From NCBI GenBank assembly GCA_035574275.1, contig DATLYY010000064.1, forward strand, positions 70,516-134,515: 64,000 nt of DNA, written 5' to 3'. Position 1 is the first letter of the stretch, and each line of letters starts with the position of its first letter. Source of the stretch: Verrucomicrobiia bacterium. GTDB lineage: Bacteria > Zixibacteria > MSB-5A5 > DSPP01. Positions 51,269-60,925 of this stretch are shown piece after piece. The notes under the pieces are model-generated. The model saw only the letters and a program-made list of their open reading frames with translations. It had not been told where the DNA came from and did not search any database. A program made the translations under genes and the position numbers.

Positions 51269-54200
51269 TTAGAAATCCGCTCCGAAGGAGAAGTAATGCC
51301 GCGGGGAGGAGGTTCGGTCGAAATCGGTCTTCCAGGCCATGTCCCAGCGCAACACGAACAATCCCAGATTCACGCGAGCCCCGAAGCCGAACCCGGACTT
51401 CAAATCCTTCAAACGGCTCCCTTCAAATTCCAAGGTGTTCGGGTCATCCGCGCCGGAAAAGGGCTGGAAGGCCTGTCCCTTGTTCCAGGCGGCGCCCGCA
51501 TCCAAAAACATCACACCCTCTATTCGGCTCAAAATCATCGCCAGGGGAAAACGGGTCTGAAGCTGATCCACGAACGGGAAGCGGAACTCCAGATTGCTCA
51601 AAAAGTAGCGGTTGCCGGAAAGCTCGTAATAGTCAATCCCGCGCAGGGGGGTCACGACGCTCGAAGCGTAGAACCCTTCCGGCGTGTAGGCGAGTTGGTT
51701 GTCCACCGAGCTGGTAATCTGGTTGGTGGCGCCGCCGAGGAAGAACAGCTTGGGGGTTTGTCCGTAGGAGGCCCCGCCCGCCAGCCGGAAAACGAAATTG
51801 TACCGTTTCCAGAACTTCCAGTACTTGCGAAAATCCCCTTCATACGCGCTGTAGGAAATCCCCTTGTTGGCGGCCTTCGGCGCGTACTCGGCGGAAAGAA
51901 TGTAGCGGTGGCCGTTGGTCGGCCCCACAATGCCCCATAGCACCACGTCGGAAACCAGCGAAAGATTCCCAACAATGAGCTGTCGGCTGCCGTCGTCAAA
52001 CGGCGGGTCAAAATACTCCCGGTCAAAATTCAGGGCCGAAAGGGAGAGCTGGGCGCGGGTAAACTTTGAGAAAGGATAAGCGGCCTGCGCCAACGCCCCG
52101 TATACCTTGTCGGAAAAAAGCCGGTCGGAGGAGCCGATGGCGGATTGGTTGTCGATGTAGAAATTCTTGTAATACAAAACCCCCGCGCCGTACTCAATCC
52201 GCTTCTTGCTGTAGTTGTAGAAAAGCTGGAAGTTGGACTGGTCGATGGAGTTGAGCAAATCGGTCGCCAAAAAGAACTGGTGATCCCCCATCACGTCGGT
52301 CACGTACAGAATCGACTGCCCGCGCAGCCCAAAGAAAGTGTCGTACGAAAGCCCCCCCGCCACCACATCCGGCGCAAAGCGGGGGCTGTACTTTTTCTGC
52401 TTGTACTCCCCGTCCGGCAGCTTGGCCACTGCCGCAATACTGTCCCGGACCCGGTTGGTTACAAGGGTTGAATCGGTGGCGGAAGCGGCGGCGCTATCGG
52501 GCAAAGCCGCCAGGTCCTTGACTTCCGCTTTGGCAGTGTCTGCGGCTTGCGCGGTATCCTTCCTGTCCGGTTCGGCGGTGAAGACAAAGGAGCGGAAGGG
52601 GTCATCCTTTTTGACCTGGGTCGTGTCCTCCGTTTCGGCCGTGTCGGATGAGGCGGATGTTTTTGCTTCCTTATCCTCTTCCTTGGCCGCCTTTATCCGG
52701 GCCACAGCGGAGTCCCTTTCTTCCTGATCGAAGACGTAAAAGGGAGCGTTCTCCCGGCGGCTTTTGACAAAGTGGGTCAGCGGCAGCTCCTCCCCCGGTT
52801 TGGTGAGCGGCTTGGGATCTTTCAAAACAAAGATGTCGAATCCCCCCTTGTAAAAACAGGCAAATGCCAACCGGTCGCCGTCCTTCGACCAGCTCGGGTT
52901 GAAACAGCCGGTCAGAACGTTGGTCACCGGATAGGACTTCAGGCTGTCCATATCCATCACGTAAATGTTGTCCACCCCGGAAGGGTTGGCGGTGTAGGCC
53001 AGCCGTTTGCCGTCCGGCGAGAAAACCGGGCTTCGGTTGTTGGTGCCGTTCTTGGTCAAGGGGGTAATTGTGCCGGTCTCCGCGTCCCATTTAAAGAGGT
53101 TGTAGTAGCCGTACTTGAAGCTGTGGTGGTTGTAGGGATGGCCGTTTTCCACCGCCCGGTCGGAGGCGAAGACAATCGATTTCCCGTCCGGGCTGTAGGT
53201 CGGGTCGTAGTCTCCAAAGGCGTCGTTCGTCACCTGCGAAAGGGCGCCGGTCGCCAGATTGACTTCATACAGGTTGGTCTGTCCCGCTTTCATCCCAACG
53301 AAGACAATCTTGGAACCGTCCGGTGAATAGGCCGGCGAATAAAGCCCGTCCATCCCGAACTTGTAACGTTTATCCACGCCCCCTTTCACTTTGAAAATGG
53401 TGAGCGCGTCCTCCCCCTTGCTTTTGGTCACCAACGCGATTTTGGACCCGTCCGGCGACCAGGAAAGCCCCGAAACGTAGGAATGCAGCGACTCCAAATC
53501 GCCGGAGCGTTCCCCTTTCAGGATCTTTTTTATCCGCTTCCCGTCCGCCGCCGAAATCAGATACACTTCGGTGAAGTCGGAGCGATCGGTGAAAATGGCG
53601 ATCTCGTTGCCGGTGGGGGAAAAGGAGGGGCGCTCGTTGAAATTCGAGCCGTCCTTTTCGTGATTGGTCAATTGCTTGGCAAACTCCCGCGGCTCTTTCC
53701 TTTGGTTCAGCTCCGGCCAATAGATTTTCTTTTGGGCCTTCACCCACTCGTCGTTGAAGGCGGACATCGACTGCCCGATGGCGGCCTTCAGCGCCCGGTC
53801 CATCGACAAATTGACCTTCCCCTTGGAGATAATCTCGGAAATCTTCTCCTCCCCATACTTTTGCGCGAGGTAAGTCAGAGCGGACTGCCCCTGCTTGTAG
53901 GCCAGAAAGCCGCCGACGTATTCCAAGGGCTGCAGATAGTTGTTTATGGTGGCGTCCCGCAAGACCATGTCGGCGAAGGGGTCCATCCCATAGCGGGAGG
54001 AGTACTCGGCATACCCCTCCGCAAACCACAAGGGAATTCTAAAGAAGGCCTGGCGCGAGAGAATCGAGCCGAAGGGGTTGGCGAAAAGCATGTCGAAAAT
54101 CATGGCGTGCGTGAGCTCGTGATGCAGCACGTGGCGGAAATCCTCGTAGTTCCCCATAAAGGGCAAAACTACCCGGTTTTTGAACGACTCGGTGAACCCC

Positions 54201-54532
54201 CCCACCCCTTCTTCAATCAGCTCCGGCGTGACGTTGGTCTGCTGAAAGTCGTTATGGGACAAAAAAAGGATGACCGGCACCCGTTTACGGACGTCGTAGT
54301 TCAAGCTTTTGCGCACCTGCACGTAGGCGGACTCCAAAGAGGAGGCCGCAAATTTGGCCAGTTCGTAGCCGTTTTGGTAGTAGTAGATGTCGAAGTGTTC
54401 GGTCTGGATGTAATGCCAGTCGAACTTTTTGTAGTGAACCTTGTTTTTGCCGAAGTAGGTTTCCTGGGCGGATCCGATGGCAAAGGGGAAGCAGAGGGCG
54501 GCGGCGAGTGCGAGGGTGCGAAAAAGCTTCAT
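51269..54532 (-). CDS. Peptidase-MA-like / TolB-propeller / BamA-like barrel fusion protein
   Basis: 1087 residues; signal peptide about 1-22; AAGGAGATG before the ATG. The N-terminal part (about 25-280) is a peptidase-MA-like gluzincin: HELTH at 138-142 and Glu172 in LWFAEGYAEYSSR. A TolB/PD40-type propeller follows (about 290-580) with repeats of FSPTGNEIAIFTD, WSPDGSKIALVT, YSPDGSKIVFV and FSPDGKRLAYTA form. A low-complexity acidic/Ala linker (about 620-700) leads to a C-terminal barrel (about 715-1087) of bacterial-surface-antigen kind, ending ...RHYFSFGADF with terminal Phe. It is probably an outer-membrane protein with a large periplasmic part; function unknown. Confidence 0.85.
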   Translation of the reverse strand: MKLFRTLALAAALCFPFAIGSAQETYFGKNKVHYKKFDWHYIQTEHFDIYYYQNGYELAKFAASSLESAYVQVRKSLNYDVRKRVPVILFLSHNDFQQTNVTPELIEEGVGGFTESFKNRVVLPFMGNYEDFRHVLHHELTHAMIFDMLFANPFGSILSRQAFFRIPLWFAEGYAEYSSRYGMDPFADMVLRDATINNYLQPLEYVGGFLAYKQGQSALTYLAQKYGEEKISEIISKGKVNLSMDRALKAAIGQSMSAFNDEWVKAQKKIYWPELNQRKEPREFAKQLTNHEKDGSNFNERPSFSPTGNEIAIFTDRSDFTEVYLISAADGKRIKKILKGERSGDLESLHSYVSGLSWSPDGSKIALVTKSKGEDALTIFKVKGGVDKRYKFGMDGLYSPAYSPDGSKIVFVGMKAGQTNLYEVNLATGALSQVTNDAFGDYDPTYSPDGKSIVFASDRAVENGHPYNHHSFKYGYYNLFKWDAETGTITPLTKNGTNNRSPVFSPDGKRLAYTANPSGVDNIYVMDMDSLKSYPVTNVLTGCFNPSWSKDGDRLAFACFYKGGFDIFVLKDPKPLTKPGEELPLTHFVKSRRENAPFYVFDQEERDSAVARIKAAKEEDKEAKTSASSDTAETEDTTQVKKDDPFRSFVFTAEPDRKDTAQAADTAKAEVKDLAALPDSAAASATDSTLVTNRVRDSIAAVAKLPDGEYKQKKYSPRFAPDVVAGGLSYDTFFGLRGQSILYVTDVMGDHQFFLATDLLNSIDQSNFQLFYNYSKKRIEYGAGVLYYKNFYIDNQSAIGSSDRLFSDKVYGALAQAAYPFSKFTRAQLSLSALNFDREYFDPPFDDGSRQLIVGNLSLVSDVVLWGIVGPTNGHRYILSAEYAPKAANKGISYSAYEGDFRKYWKFWKRYNFVFRLAGGASYGQTPKLFFLGGATNQITSSVDNQLAYTPEGFYASSVVTPLRGIDYYELSGNRYFLSNLEFRFPFVDQLQTRFPLAMILSRIEGVMFLDAGAAWNKGQAFQPFSGADDPNTLEFEGSRLKDLKSGFGFGARVNLGLFVLRWDMAWKTDFDRTSSPRHYFSFGADF

Positions 54533-54726
54533 TCGGTCATCTCCTTTTTTGGCCTGCCCTCAAAATCGCAACCGGTATGCCGTCTTTGTCCCTTTGTAAG
54601 TCGTTGAAATCCATTTCGCTATCTTTTTAACACCCTGCAAAGCCGGTTCGTTCCCGCACCCGAATATGCAAAACTTCGCTTATTGGAATATACGCTTTAA
54701 GGCTTACTTTGATAGCGTTTTTGGGG

Positions 54727-55992
54727 TCAGTCGGCCCGGGCCCGTTTGATTTCGGCCCCGAGATGGGAAAGTTTTTCTTCTATTCTGTGGTAGCCGCGGT
54801 CGACGTGATACACCCGCAAAATCTCCGATTTCCCTTCCGCCGCCAACGCCGCCACCACCAAGCCTGCGCCAGCCCGTATGTCGGAGGCCATTACGGTCGC
54901 CCCCTTGAGCGTTTCGACCCCGGTGATGGTCGCCTCATCGTGGGCGATTTCAATCTTCGCCCCCAGCCGGGCCAGTTCGGGAGCGTGGGTGAAGCGGTCC
55001 TCGAACACCGTTTCCCTAAGATGGCTGGTGCCGCTGGCCACCGTAGCCAAGGACATCATCTGGGCCTGCAAATCGGTGGGGAATCCCGGATAAGGGAACG
55101 TGACCACGTTGAAGGCCTTCAGACGGGCAGGGCCTTTGGCCTTGATGGCGTTTTTGTTTATTTCGAGGTGCACCCCCATCTCCGCCAGCTTGATTAAAAC
55201 CATGTGCAAATGAGTCGGGCAAAGATTGGTCAATTCCACGTACCCGCCGGTGGCGGCGGCGGCGGTCAAAAAAGTCCCGGCCTCCAGCCGGTCCGGAATC
55301 ACTTTGTGTTCGGCCGGCTCCAGTTTTTTGACCCCGGTGATGGTTATCTGCGTGGTTCCGGCCCCTTCGATTTTGGCCCCCATCTTGTTCAAAAAATTGG
55401 CCAAATCCACCACTTCCGGATCGCAGGCGGCGTTGATGATGGTTGTCTTTCCCTTGGCCAGAACGGCGCCGGTGATGATGTTTTCCGTGCCGGTGTGCGT
55501 CGGCCGGTCGAAAAAGATGGTGGCGCCGGAAAGTTCCTTTGCCTCGCCGATGACGTAGCCCGACTCTTCCTCGAATTTCGCCCCCATCCGGGAAAAGCCG
55601 TACAGGTGCAGATTGACCGGCCGCTGTCCCAACACGCACCCGCCGGGCAGCGAAACTTTGGCCTTGCCAAACCGGCCAAGCAGGGGCCCCAATACGAGGA
55701 AGGAGGCCCGCATCTTGCGCACCAGCTCATACGGCGCCTCCGTCTTGCTGACCCCGGAAGCATCCACGGAAAGCCGCTTGTGGGATAAATCCTTCTCCAC
55801 TTTGGCTCCCAGATGCTCCATCACCTGCACCATCGTGGAAACGTCGGCCAGATCGGGAACGTTTTCGATGACGCACGTTCCCTTGTCCAAAAGTAACGAG
55901 GCGGCCAGAACCGGCAAAACGGCGTTCTTGGAGCCGTCGATTTCCACCGAGCCGGAAAGCTTCTTTTTGCCGAAAATTACAAACTTGTCCAT
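54727..55992 (-). CDS. murA: UDP-N-acetylglucosamine 1-carboxyvinyltransferase
   Basis: 421 residues. First committed step of peptidoglycan synthesis: transfer of enolpyruvate from PEP to UDP-GlcNAc. Lys22-Asn23 (GSKNAVLPVLAAS), catalytic Cys119 (LPGGCVLGQRP, the fosfomycin-reactive Cys) and the ending typical of MurA (YHVDRGYHRIEEKL) are visible. Full length. It has its own predicted promoter and lies 194 bp before the next - strand gene. Confidence 0.97.
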   Translation of the reverse strand: MDKFVIFGKKKLSGSVEIDGSKNAVLPVLAASLLLDKGTCVIENVPDLADVSTMVQVMEHLGAKVEKDLSHKRLSVDASGVSKTEAPYELVRKMRASFLVLGPLLGRFGKAKVSLPGGCVLGQRPVNLHLYGFSRMGAKFEEESGYVIGEAKELSGATIFFDRPTHTGTENIITGAVLAKGKTTIINAACDPEVVDLANFLNKMGAKIEGAGTTQITITGVKKLEPAEHKVIPDRLEAGTFLTAAAATGGYVELTNLCPTHLHMVLIKLAEMGVHLEINKNAIKAKGPARLKAFNVVTFPYPGFPTDLQAQMMSLATVASGTSHLRETVFEDRFTHAPELARLGAKIEIAHDEATITGVETLKGATVMASDIRAGAGLVVAALAAEGKSEILRVYHVDRGYHRIEEKLSHLGAEIKRARAD

Positions 55993-56049
55993 GAGTTAAT
56001 TGTTTTTGCGAAGCGTTTTTTGAAAGCCCTTGATTTTCACAGAAAAAGG

Positions 56050-56077
56050 AAGTTATCAAACATCGATTCAAAGTCAA
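56050..56077 (-). promoter_or_regulatory. Predicted promoter of murA
   Basis: On the - strand TTGACT (56077-56072), 16-base spacer, TAACTT (56055-56050) followed by C. The start would be about 56043, giving a 50-base leader. It has the same spacing and -10 form as the yicC and pyrR promoters. Confidence 0.55.
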
Positions 56078-56098
56078 GCCGCGCCCGCAAAAAAAATG

Positions 56099-57283
56099 CT
56101 AACGGATGATTTCCGCATACAGCCGGTCAAATTTTTCCGCCAGTTTTTCCGGGGAGAATTTTTCCGTATACGTCCGATGGCCTCTTTTCCCCATCCTCTG
56201 TCTCAAATCGGCATCGGCAAGCAGTTTTTTGAATGCGTGGGCCATTTCATCCGGATTATCGGGATCCGCAAGAAATCCGTTTTCGCCATCCGTGACGATG
56301 TCGGAAATCCCCCCCGAACGGGCCGCCACCACCGGTTTTTGAAAAAGAAAAGACTCGACCAAAACGAGGCCAAACCCCTCGTTTCTGGAAACAAGGGTCA
56401 CAATTTCCGCCGCTTGGTAAAGCTTGCCCAATTTTGCAGGGGGCATTGAAGGCAGAAATTCCACCTTTTTTTCCAAATCCAGATTCCGCGCTTTGTTTTT
56501 CAGTTCCGCCTCCTTCGGCCCGCTACCAACGATTAAGAGCTTTGCCTCCGGAAATTCATTTGCTACCCGGACAAACGCTTCCAAAAGCATGCCCAGGTTT
56601 TTTTGCTCAATCAGCCGGGCCGGGCAGAGAATTATTTTTCCGGTTGCGTCCGCTTTTGGCTCTCTTTGCAGAACCTCTGGGTCGATGGGCATTGGAATTA
56701 CTGCGATTTTCGACTCGGTTTCCGGGAAAAGGGAGACAAGTTCGTTTTTTAGAAAGCTTGAAACGACCGTAATTTTGGCTGCTCGGCCGAAAACCCGTTT
56801 GGCCCGGCCGCGCAAAAAGCCGCTTTTTTTCAAGAGCATCAAATCGGTGCCGTGCAGGGTGACGAGATAAGGCGTTTTCGAAAAAAAGGAATTCCAAAAG
56901 GCCACCACCCCGCCGGGTATCCACCAATGGGCATGCAGGAGGGCCGGTTTTTCCTTTTTGACCAGTTTTCTGGTTTTGAAAAAGAAGGCGGCCAGAAAGA
57001 AAAGAAACAGGATTTTGTAAAAAAAGCTTTTCTGCACCCGCTCGGCCATATCCCCCATATACGCCAGGGTCTCCCATTTTTCAAAGAAGTAGCGAAAACG
57101 GGAGATCTTGACTTTCCCCAACTCCTCTTCCGCCGCCAGACCGGTGGCGTGGGGCAGAAGAATGTGGATATCCCAGCTTTTTTTTGCGAGTTCTTGCGCC
57201 AGCGTGTTGATGTAATGGGAGAGCTCTTCCGATTTGAAGCGGAAAAAAGAATGACTTAGAAAAAGTACTTTTTTCCCCGGCAC
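56099..57283 (-). CDS. Glycosyltransferase family 4
   Basis: 394 residues from GTG. GT-B fold: N-terminal Rossmann domain (about 1-190: KVLFLSHSFFRFKSEELSHYI) and C-terminal GT1-type domain (about 195-370) with ILCPARLIEQKNLGMLLEA, KAKLLIVGSGP form and the donor-binding NEGFGLVLVESFLFQKPVVA...GGISDIV motif. It adds a sugar from a nucleotide-sugar to a surface glycan precursor at the membrane. A hydrophobic patch near 88-105 (ILFLFFLAAFFF) may attach it to the membrane. Last gene of the glycan cluster. Confidence 0.9.
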   Translation of the reverse strand: MPGKKVLFLSHSFFRFKSEELSHYINTLAQELAKKSWDIHILLPHATGLAAEEELGKVKISRFRYFFEKWETLAYMGDMAERVQKSFFYKILFLFFLAAFFFKTRKLVKKEKPALLHAHWWIPGGVVAFWNSFFSKTPYLVTLHGTDLMLLKKSGFLRGRAKRVFGRAAKITVVSSFLKNELVSLFPETESKIAVIPMPIDPEVLQREPKADATGKIILCPARLIEQKNLGMLLEAFVRVANEFPEAKLLIVGSGPKEAELKNKARNLDLEKKVEFLPSMPPAKLGKLYQAAEIVTLVSRNEGFGLVLVESFLFQKPVVAARSGGISDIVTDGENGFLADPDNPDEMAHAFKKLLADADLRQRMGKRGHRTYTEKFSPEKLAEKFDRLYAEIIR

Positions 57284-57299
57284 GGGCTTCTTGTCCGCT

Positions 57300-58094
57300 T
57301 TACCGGCCCGTTTCCGGTTTCAATGTCGGCGCCATCGCCACCTTCGCATACTTGGGGAAATTCAAAAGTTTCAAGCGGTGCAGCCGGTACTGCAAAAGCA
57401 CCCAGAGAATGCCGAGCCCATACTTGACCGATTTCCAAAAACCGATGGAGGAGGCCTCCTTGAAATAGCGGGTCGGAATCGGCACTTCCCCAATCCGGTA
57501 TTTCCCGGCCACGCACTGCACGATGATTTCCGAGTCGAAAACAAAATCGTCGGAGTTCAACTCCAAAGGCAAACTGGAGAGCAATTGCCGGCTGTAGGCC
57601 CGGAATCCGGAGTGGTATTCGCTCAACTGGTACCCCAGAACGATGTTGGCGAGGGTGGTGAGAAATATATTGGCGAAGAACTTCCAGTACGGCATCCCGC
57701 CTTCGAGCGCTCCCTTGCGGAAGAACATCCGCGAGCCGAAAACGGCGTCCGCTTTCCCCTCCAGAATCGGGGCGATGAGGCCGGGGATGTAGGTCGGGTC
57801 GTACTGGTAATCGGGATGCACCATCACTACCACGTCGGCCCCCCGTTTGACGGCCTCGGCATAGCAGGTTTTCTGGTTGCCGCCGTACCCCCGGTTTTTT
57901 TCGTGGCGGATGACCACCAGCCCCAGTTTTTCGGCCAGTGCCACGGTTCCATCCCGGCTGCAGTCATCCACCAGAATTATCTCATCCACCCAATCCCGCG
58001 GAATGTCCGCCACCGTCCGCTCGAGTGTCCGCTCGGCGTTGTAAGCCGGCAGAACGGCGGTGACCTTTTTGCTTTTATCCCTTCTTTCCAACAT
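57300..58094 (-). CDS. Glycosyltransferase family 2 (dolichol-phosphate-mannose-synthase-like)
   Basis: 264 residues. GT-A fold with VTAVLPAYNAERTLERTV, the DxD-like DDCSRDGT, YGGNQKTCYAEAVKRGAD and MVHPDYQYDP, then ADAVFGSRMF. C-terminal amphipathic helices (about 225-255) suggest membrane attachment. It probably makes a polyprenyl-phosphate sugar that the GT39 enzyme of the same cluster could use. Start overlaps the methyltransferase end by 20 bp. Confidence 0.88.
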   Translation of the reverse strand: MLERRDKSKKVTAVLPAYNAERTLERTVADIPRDWVDEIILVDDCSRDGTVALAEKLGLVVIRHEKNRGYGGNQKTCYAEAVKRGADVVVMVHPDYQYDPTYIPGLIAPILEGKADAVFGSRMFFRKGALEGGMPYWKFFANIFLTTLANIVLGYQLSEYHSGFRAYSRQLLSSLPLELNSDDFVFDSEIIVQCVAGKYRIGEVPIPTRYFKEASSIGFWKSVKYGLGILWVLLQYRLHRLKLLNFPKYAKVAMAPTLKPETGR

Positions 58095-58953
58095 ACCATT
58101 CCATCTGGTCGCCGAAATTGAGCGGCAGCATCAATTTTTTTAAAGACCGGTTCTTGCCCAGCTTTTCCATAAAAGCAAGATAACCCCCCAGCCGGTAAAA
58201 AAAATAGGCGGCTGAAAAATAGCGGGTGTGGGTTCTTTTCTCCACGACCCGAAAACCGGTTTCCGTAAGAATTTTCTCCAGCGTTTTGGGGGAGAAGTAA
58301 AAAAGATGCCCCGGGAGAATCGCGTACCACTTCTCCTTGGTCCGTTTCGCTGCAAAGCTTTCGATGTTGGGAGTGGTCAATACAAAAACGCCGTTCGGTT
58401 TTAAGATTTTTGTGACTTCCGAAAGAACTTGTCTTGGATCCGTCAAATGCTCGATGACATCCAGCATCGTTATGGCGTCAAAACTCTCCGGTTTCCAATT
58501 CAGCTTCTCCAGCGGCTGGTTGTAAATGGAAAGCCCGAACGTTTTTTCCGCATGCTCTTTTGACCATTTTGAGAACTCGATGCCCGCCGTCTCCCATCCC
58601 CGGCCTTTCGCCTCCGCCAAAAAAAAACCGGCCGAGCTGCCGATGTCCAAAATTTTCCCCTTGTTTGTAAGCCGTTCGATTCGTTCCAGAATTTTTCGCG
58701 ACGCCTTCCGCCGTCCAGTTTCTTCTTCAAGATAAGTCGGGTCTGACTTGCTCGGTATGGCGGCAAACGCCTCCCGTTCCGCCTTCGCAAGCATCCAAAG
58801 CCCGCAATTTGGGCAGGCGTAGAGGTTTCCATGCCTGCCGGTGCGGTTTTCGGTGATGGCGTAGCTTTCCTCCTCCGGTTTGGTGGTGGACGGGTATCGC
58901 AGTTCGACCGGCGAGGCGCAGAGGTAACAAAGCTCCAGCGGGGAGGAAGCCAT
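58075..58953 (-). CDS. SAM-dependent methyltransferase with N-terminal zinc-ribbon-like motif
   Basis: 292 residues. The N-terminal Cys pairs CYLCASP (about 9-15) and YACPNCGLW (about 46-54) could bind zinc, as in glycan-cluster methyltransferases. The class I SAM fold has ILDIGSSAGFFLAEAKGRG (motif I, about 98-116), FDAITMLDVIEHLTDP and LKPNGVFVLTTPN. Substrate unknown, probably a glycan or its lipid carrier. Start overlaps the GT39 stop (TAATG). Confidence 0.88.
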   Translation of the reverse strand: MASSPLELCYLCASPVELRYPSTTKPEEESYAITENRTGRHGNLYACPNCGLWMLAKAEREAFAAIPSKSDPTYLEEETGRRKASRKILERIERLTNKGKILDIGSSAGFFLAEAKGRGWETAGIEFSKWSKEHAEKTFGLSIYNQPLEKLNWKPESFDAITMLDVIEHLTDPRQVLSEVTKILKPNGVFVLTTPNIESFAAKRTKEKWYAILPGHLFYFSPKTLEKILTETGFRVVEKRTHTRYFSAAYFFYRLGGYLAFMEKLGKNRSLKKLMLPLNFGDQMEWYVGKKG

Positions 58954-60770
58954 TACGAAGTTTTAGGGGGAAGTTCCAATAGATACAGCGTGCCGCCCGC
59001 CACCGGATAGGCCTTCAGAACCTTCGATTTTGCCAAAACGTCCGGATAGGTTTCCTGAAAAAATTGCGCCTCCCAACCCCCTTGAAAAATCAAAAGATGG
59101 GTCACCGGAAAGCGCTCCAAAACCTTTTCTTTGTGCAAATAGATCTGCATCGGCAAAGCCCTCACCGGCGCTTCAATCGTGGCGGAGGAAGACCACGGCC
59201 CCGCAACCATGCTACCCGTCGGCAGGTTCCTCAAATCCCGCGAAAGCTCCACTTCCTGATAGGTTTTGTTCTTCGACCAGCGGTTGTACTGCGAAAAATC
59301 GGAAATTATGCCAAAGAAGAGCAGAACGAGCACGAGAACCCGCGCGGGGAAAACCGAAACACCGGACTTTTTCGCTAGCTTCGAGCTTAACCACCACCAC
59401 AATCCTAATCCTACGACGCCGACAATTACTGCTTGAGTGAGCAGCTTGCCGTAATTTTGCACTGTTTTCAAAAGGTCTTCAAACCAGATCTGCGGACTGG
59501 CGCTGAAGGTATCCACCAGCCCCGTAAAACTCGGATAATTGTTCAGCATAAAAGCGTACCAGGTGTAAAGCAGGTTGAAACTGAAAAGAATTACCAGGGG
59601 GGCTTTCAAAAGCAGGCCTGTTGCGGTTGGCTGGGCCGGCTTGAATCCCTCCTGCCAGAGTTCGACCGCCTTCAAGCTGGCCCAGAAAATCGTCGGCAAA
59701 AGAAAAATCATCTGGTACCGCAGGGGATGATAATTGGTTAGTGAGAGCATTATCGTTCCCGTGCAATAGCCCGCGAAAATGATAAACTTAAGCGAATTTT
59801 TTTCTTTCAGCCTGTCCCTAATATCCCCCACCCAAGCCAAAAGCCCCCAACAGGCGAGAAGAAAGACGATGGGTGCCCGGGCCGAAAGCCTGTCCCCTGT
59901 GCCGAGCGTAACAATGTTGCGGATGAAAACCCAGATATCCTCCGGCTTTCCCCCCGCCGATTCAATGGTGTTCGCCTTCACCATCAGCCGCGCCGGATAA
60001 CCGAAGGGCAGAATAATTGTCAATACCCAGACAATTGGGCCGATGAGAAACCCGCTGGCAAAAAACAAAAGCGGCTTCCACCCCTTTTCCTTCAAGGGGG
60101 AGTCCGGCACGAAAAATTTTTGCCTTAATGCTTCGGCCACCAACACCGGCGCGAAAAAAAGCCCTGAAAGTTTGACAAAGAATATCGCCACGGAGGCGGA
60201 AAGCCCGGCCAAAAGAAACTGCCAGTTTTTGCGGGCCGGCAGCGTCCAGAAAAAAATCGAAAGCAGAACAAAAAACATCATCGTGGACTCTTCCAAAGCC
60301 AAGCGGTTCTGCATTATCCATAGAAAGTTGGTTGATGCAAGCAGGCTTCCCAAAAGCCCGGCCTTCGTGCCGCCTTCCCGTTTCAAAATGAAGAAGGTGA
60401 GAAGAATCGTCCCCAACCCGAAAAGCACGGAGATCATTCGTGCTTGGGAGAATCCGAAGCCGAAGAGCTTGAAATTGACGAACATTATCACGGAGAAAAG
60501 AGGGGAGACCGCCATCCGGAAAAAATCATCCAAAAGCCATCGTCCAAAAAGAACTTTATTCTTGGCGTTTTGCACCATAAACCCCTCGTCCGTATAGGGG
60601 GACAGGCTCCAGGTCAAATCCCGCGGAGCGTCGGCGGTCAAGCCGTTTATTCGCAGGAGAAATCCTACGAGAAGTATGAACCCCAAAAGAAGCCCTGCGG
60701 TTTTCGGAGAGATTTCTCTTGCCTGCGCCGATGAAACCGGACGAGCGGACTTGGGCTTTTTTTCGGCCAT
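58953..60770 (-). CDS. GT39/ArnT-like membrane glycosyltransferase
   Basis: 605 residues from ATG at 60770; upstream in-frame residues cover the divergent promoter area and are unlikely. About 11-12 membrane helices. After TM1 (about 27-45) comes the first periplasmic loop with LSPYTDEGFMVQNA, whose Asp-Glu pair matches the catalytic site of PMT/ArnT enzymes. It transfers a sugar from a polyprenyl-phosphate carrier in the periplasm. It leads the operon GT39-methyltransferase-GT2-GT4. Confidence 0.85.
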   Translation of the reverse strand: MAEKKPKSARPVSSAQAREISPKTAGLLLGFILLVGFLLRINGLTADAPRDLTWSLSPYTDEGFMVQNAKNKVLFGRWLLDDFFRMAVSPLFSVIMFVNFKLFGFGFSQARMISVLFGLGTILLTFFILKREGGTKAGLLGSLLASTNFLWIMQNRLALEESTMMFFVLLSIFFWTLPARKNWQFLLAGLSASVAIFFVKLSGLFFAPVLVAEALRQKFFVPDSPLKEKGWKPLLFFASGFLIGPIVWVLTIILPFGYPARLMVKANTIESAGGKPEDIWVFIRNIVTLGTGDRLSARAPIVFLLACWGLLAWVGDIRDRLKEKNSLKFIIFAGYCTGTIMLSLTNYHPLRYQMIFLLPTIFWASLKAVELWQEGFKPAQPTATGLLLKAPLVILFSFNLLYTWYAFMLNNYPSFTGLVDTFSASPQIWFEDLLKTVQNYGKLLTQAVIVGVVGLGLWWWLSSKLAKKSGVSVFPARVLVLVLLFFGIISDFSQYNRWSKNKTYQEVELSRDLRNLPTGSMVAGPWSSSATIEAPVRALPMQIYLHKEKVLERFPVTHLLIFQGGWEAQFFQETYPDVLAKSKVLKAYPVAGGTLYLLELPPKTS

Positions 60771-60850
60771 CGCGCCAGAATATAAGGGGGCAAGATAGAA
60801 GTCAAAGCGAAGAATTTTAACCGCAAGTAGGACCACTTCCTGAAAACTGC

Positions 60851-60878
60851 TTGACTTCTTTGCTTTCGGCATTAAGTT
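60851..60878 (+). promoter_or_regulatory. Predicted promoter of pyrR-pyrB-pyrC
   Basis: TTGACT at 60851-60856, 16-base spacer, TAAGTT at 60873-60878 followed by CC. The expected start, about 60885, would place the 5' end of the message right at the base of the PyrR hairpin. Confidence 0.5.
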
Positions 60879-60886
60879 CCAACCGG

Positions 60887-60921
60887 TTCCTTTAAACCGG
60901 TCCTGTGAGGCCGGAAAGGAA
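60887..60921 (+). promoter_or_regulatory. PyrR-binding RNA hairpin covering the pyrR ribosome-binding site
   Basis: Lower stem TTCCTTT (60887-60893) with AAAGGAA (60915-60921), one-sided AAA bulge (60894-60896), upper stem CCGG (60897-60900) with CCGG (60911-60914), and loop TCCTGTGAGG (60901-60910). This is the architecture of the known PyrR binding loop, whose B. subtilis consensus has UCCAGAGAGGCU at the tip and a purine bulge. The 3' strand holds AAAGGA, the Shine-Dalgarno sequence of pyrR (ATG at 60926). PyrR bound with UMP should hide this site and repress translation, as described for mycobacterial pyrR; no terminator follows. Confidence 0.82.
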
Positions 60922-60925
60922 AAGA

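Noticed and set aside
60905-60925. GTG start of pyrR at 60905
   Set aside because: It lies in the loop of the PyrR-binding hairpin and ahead of the ribosome-binding site.
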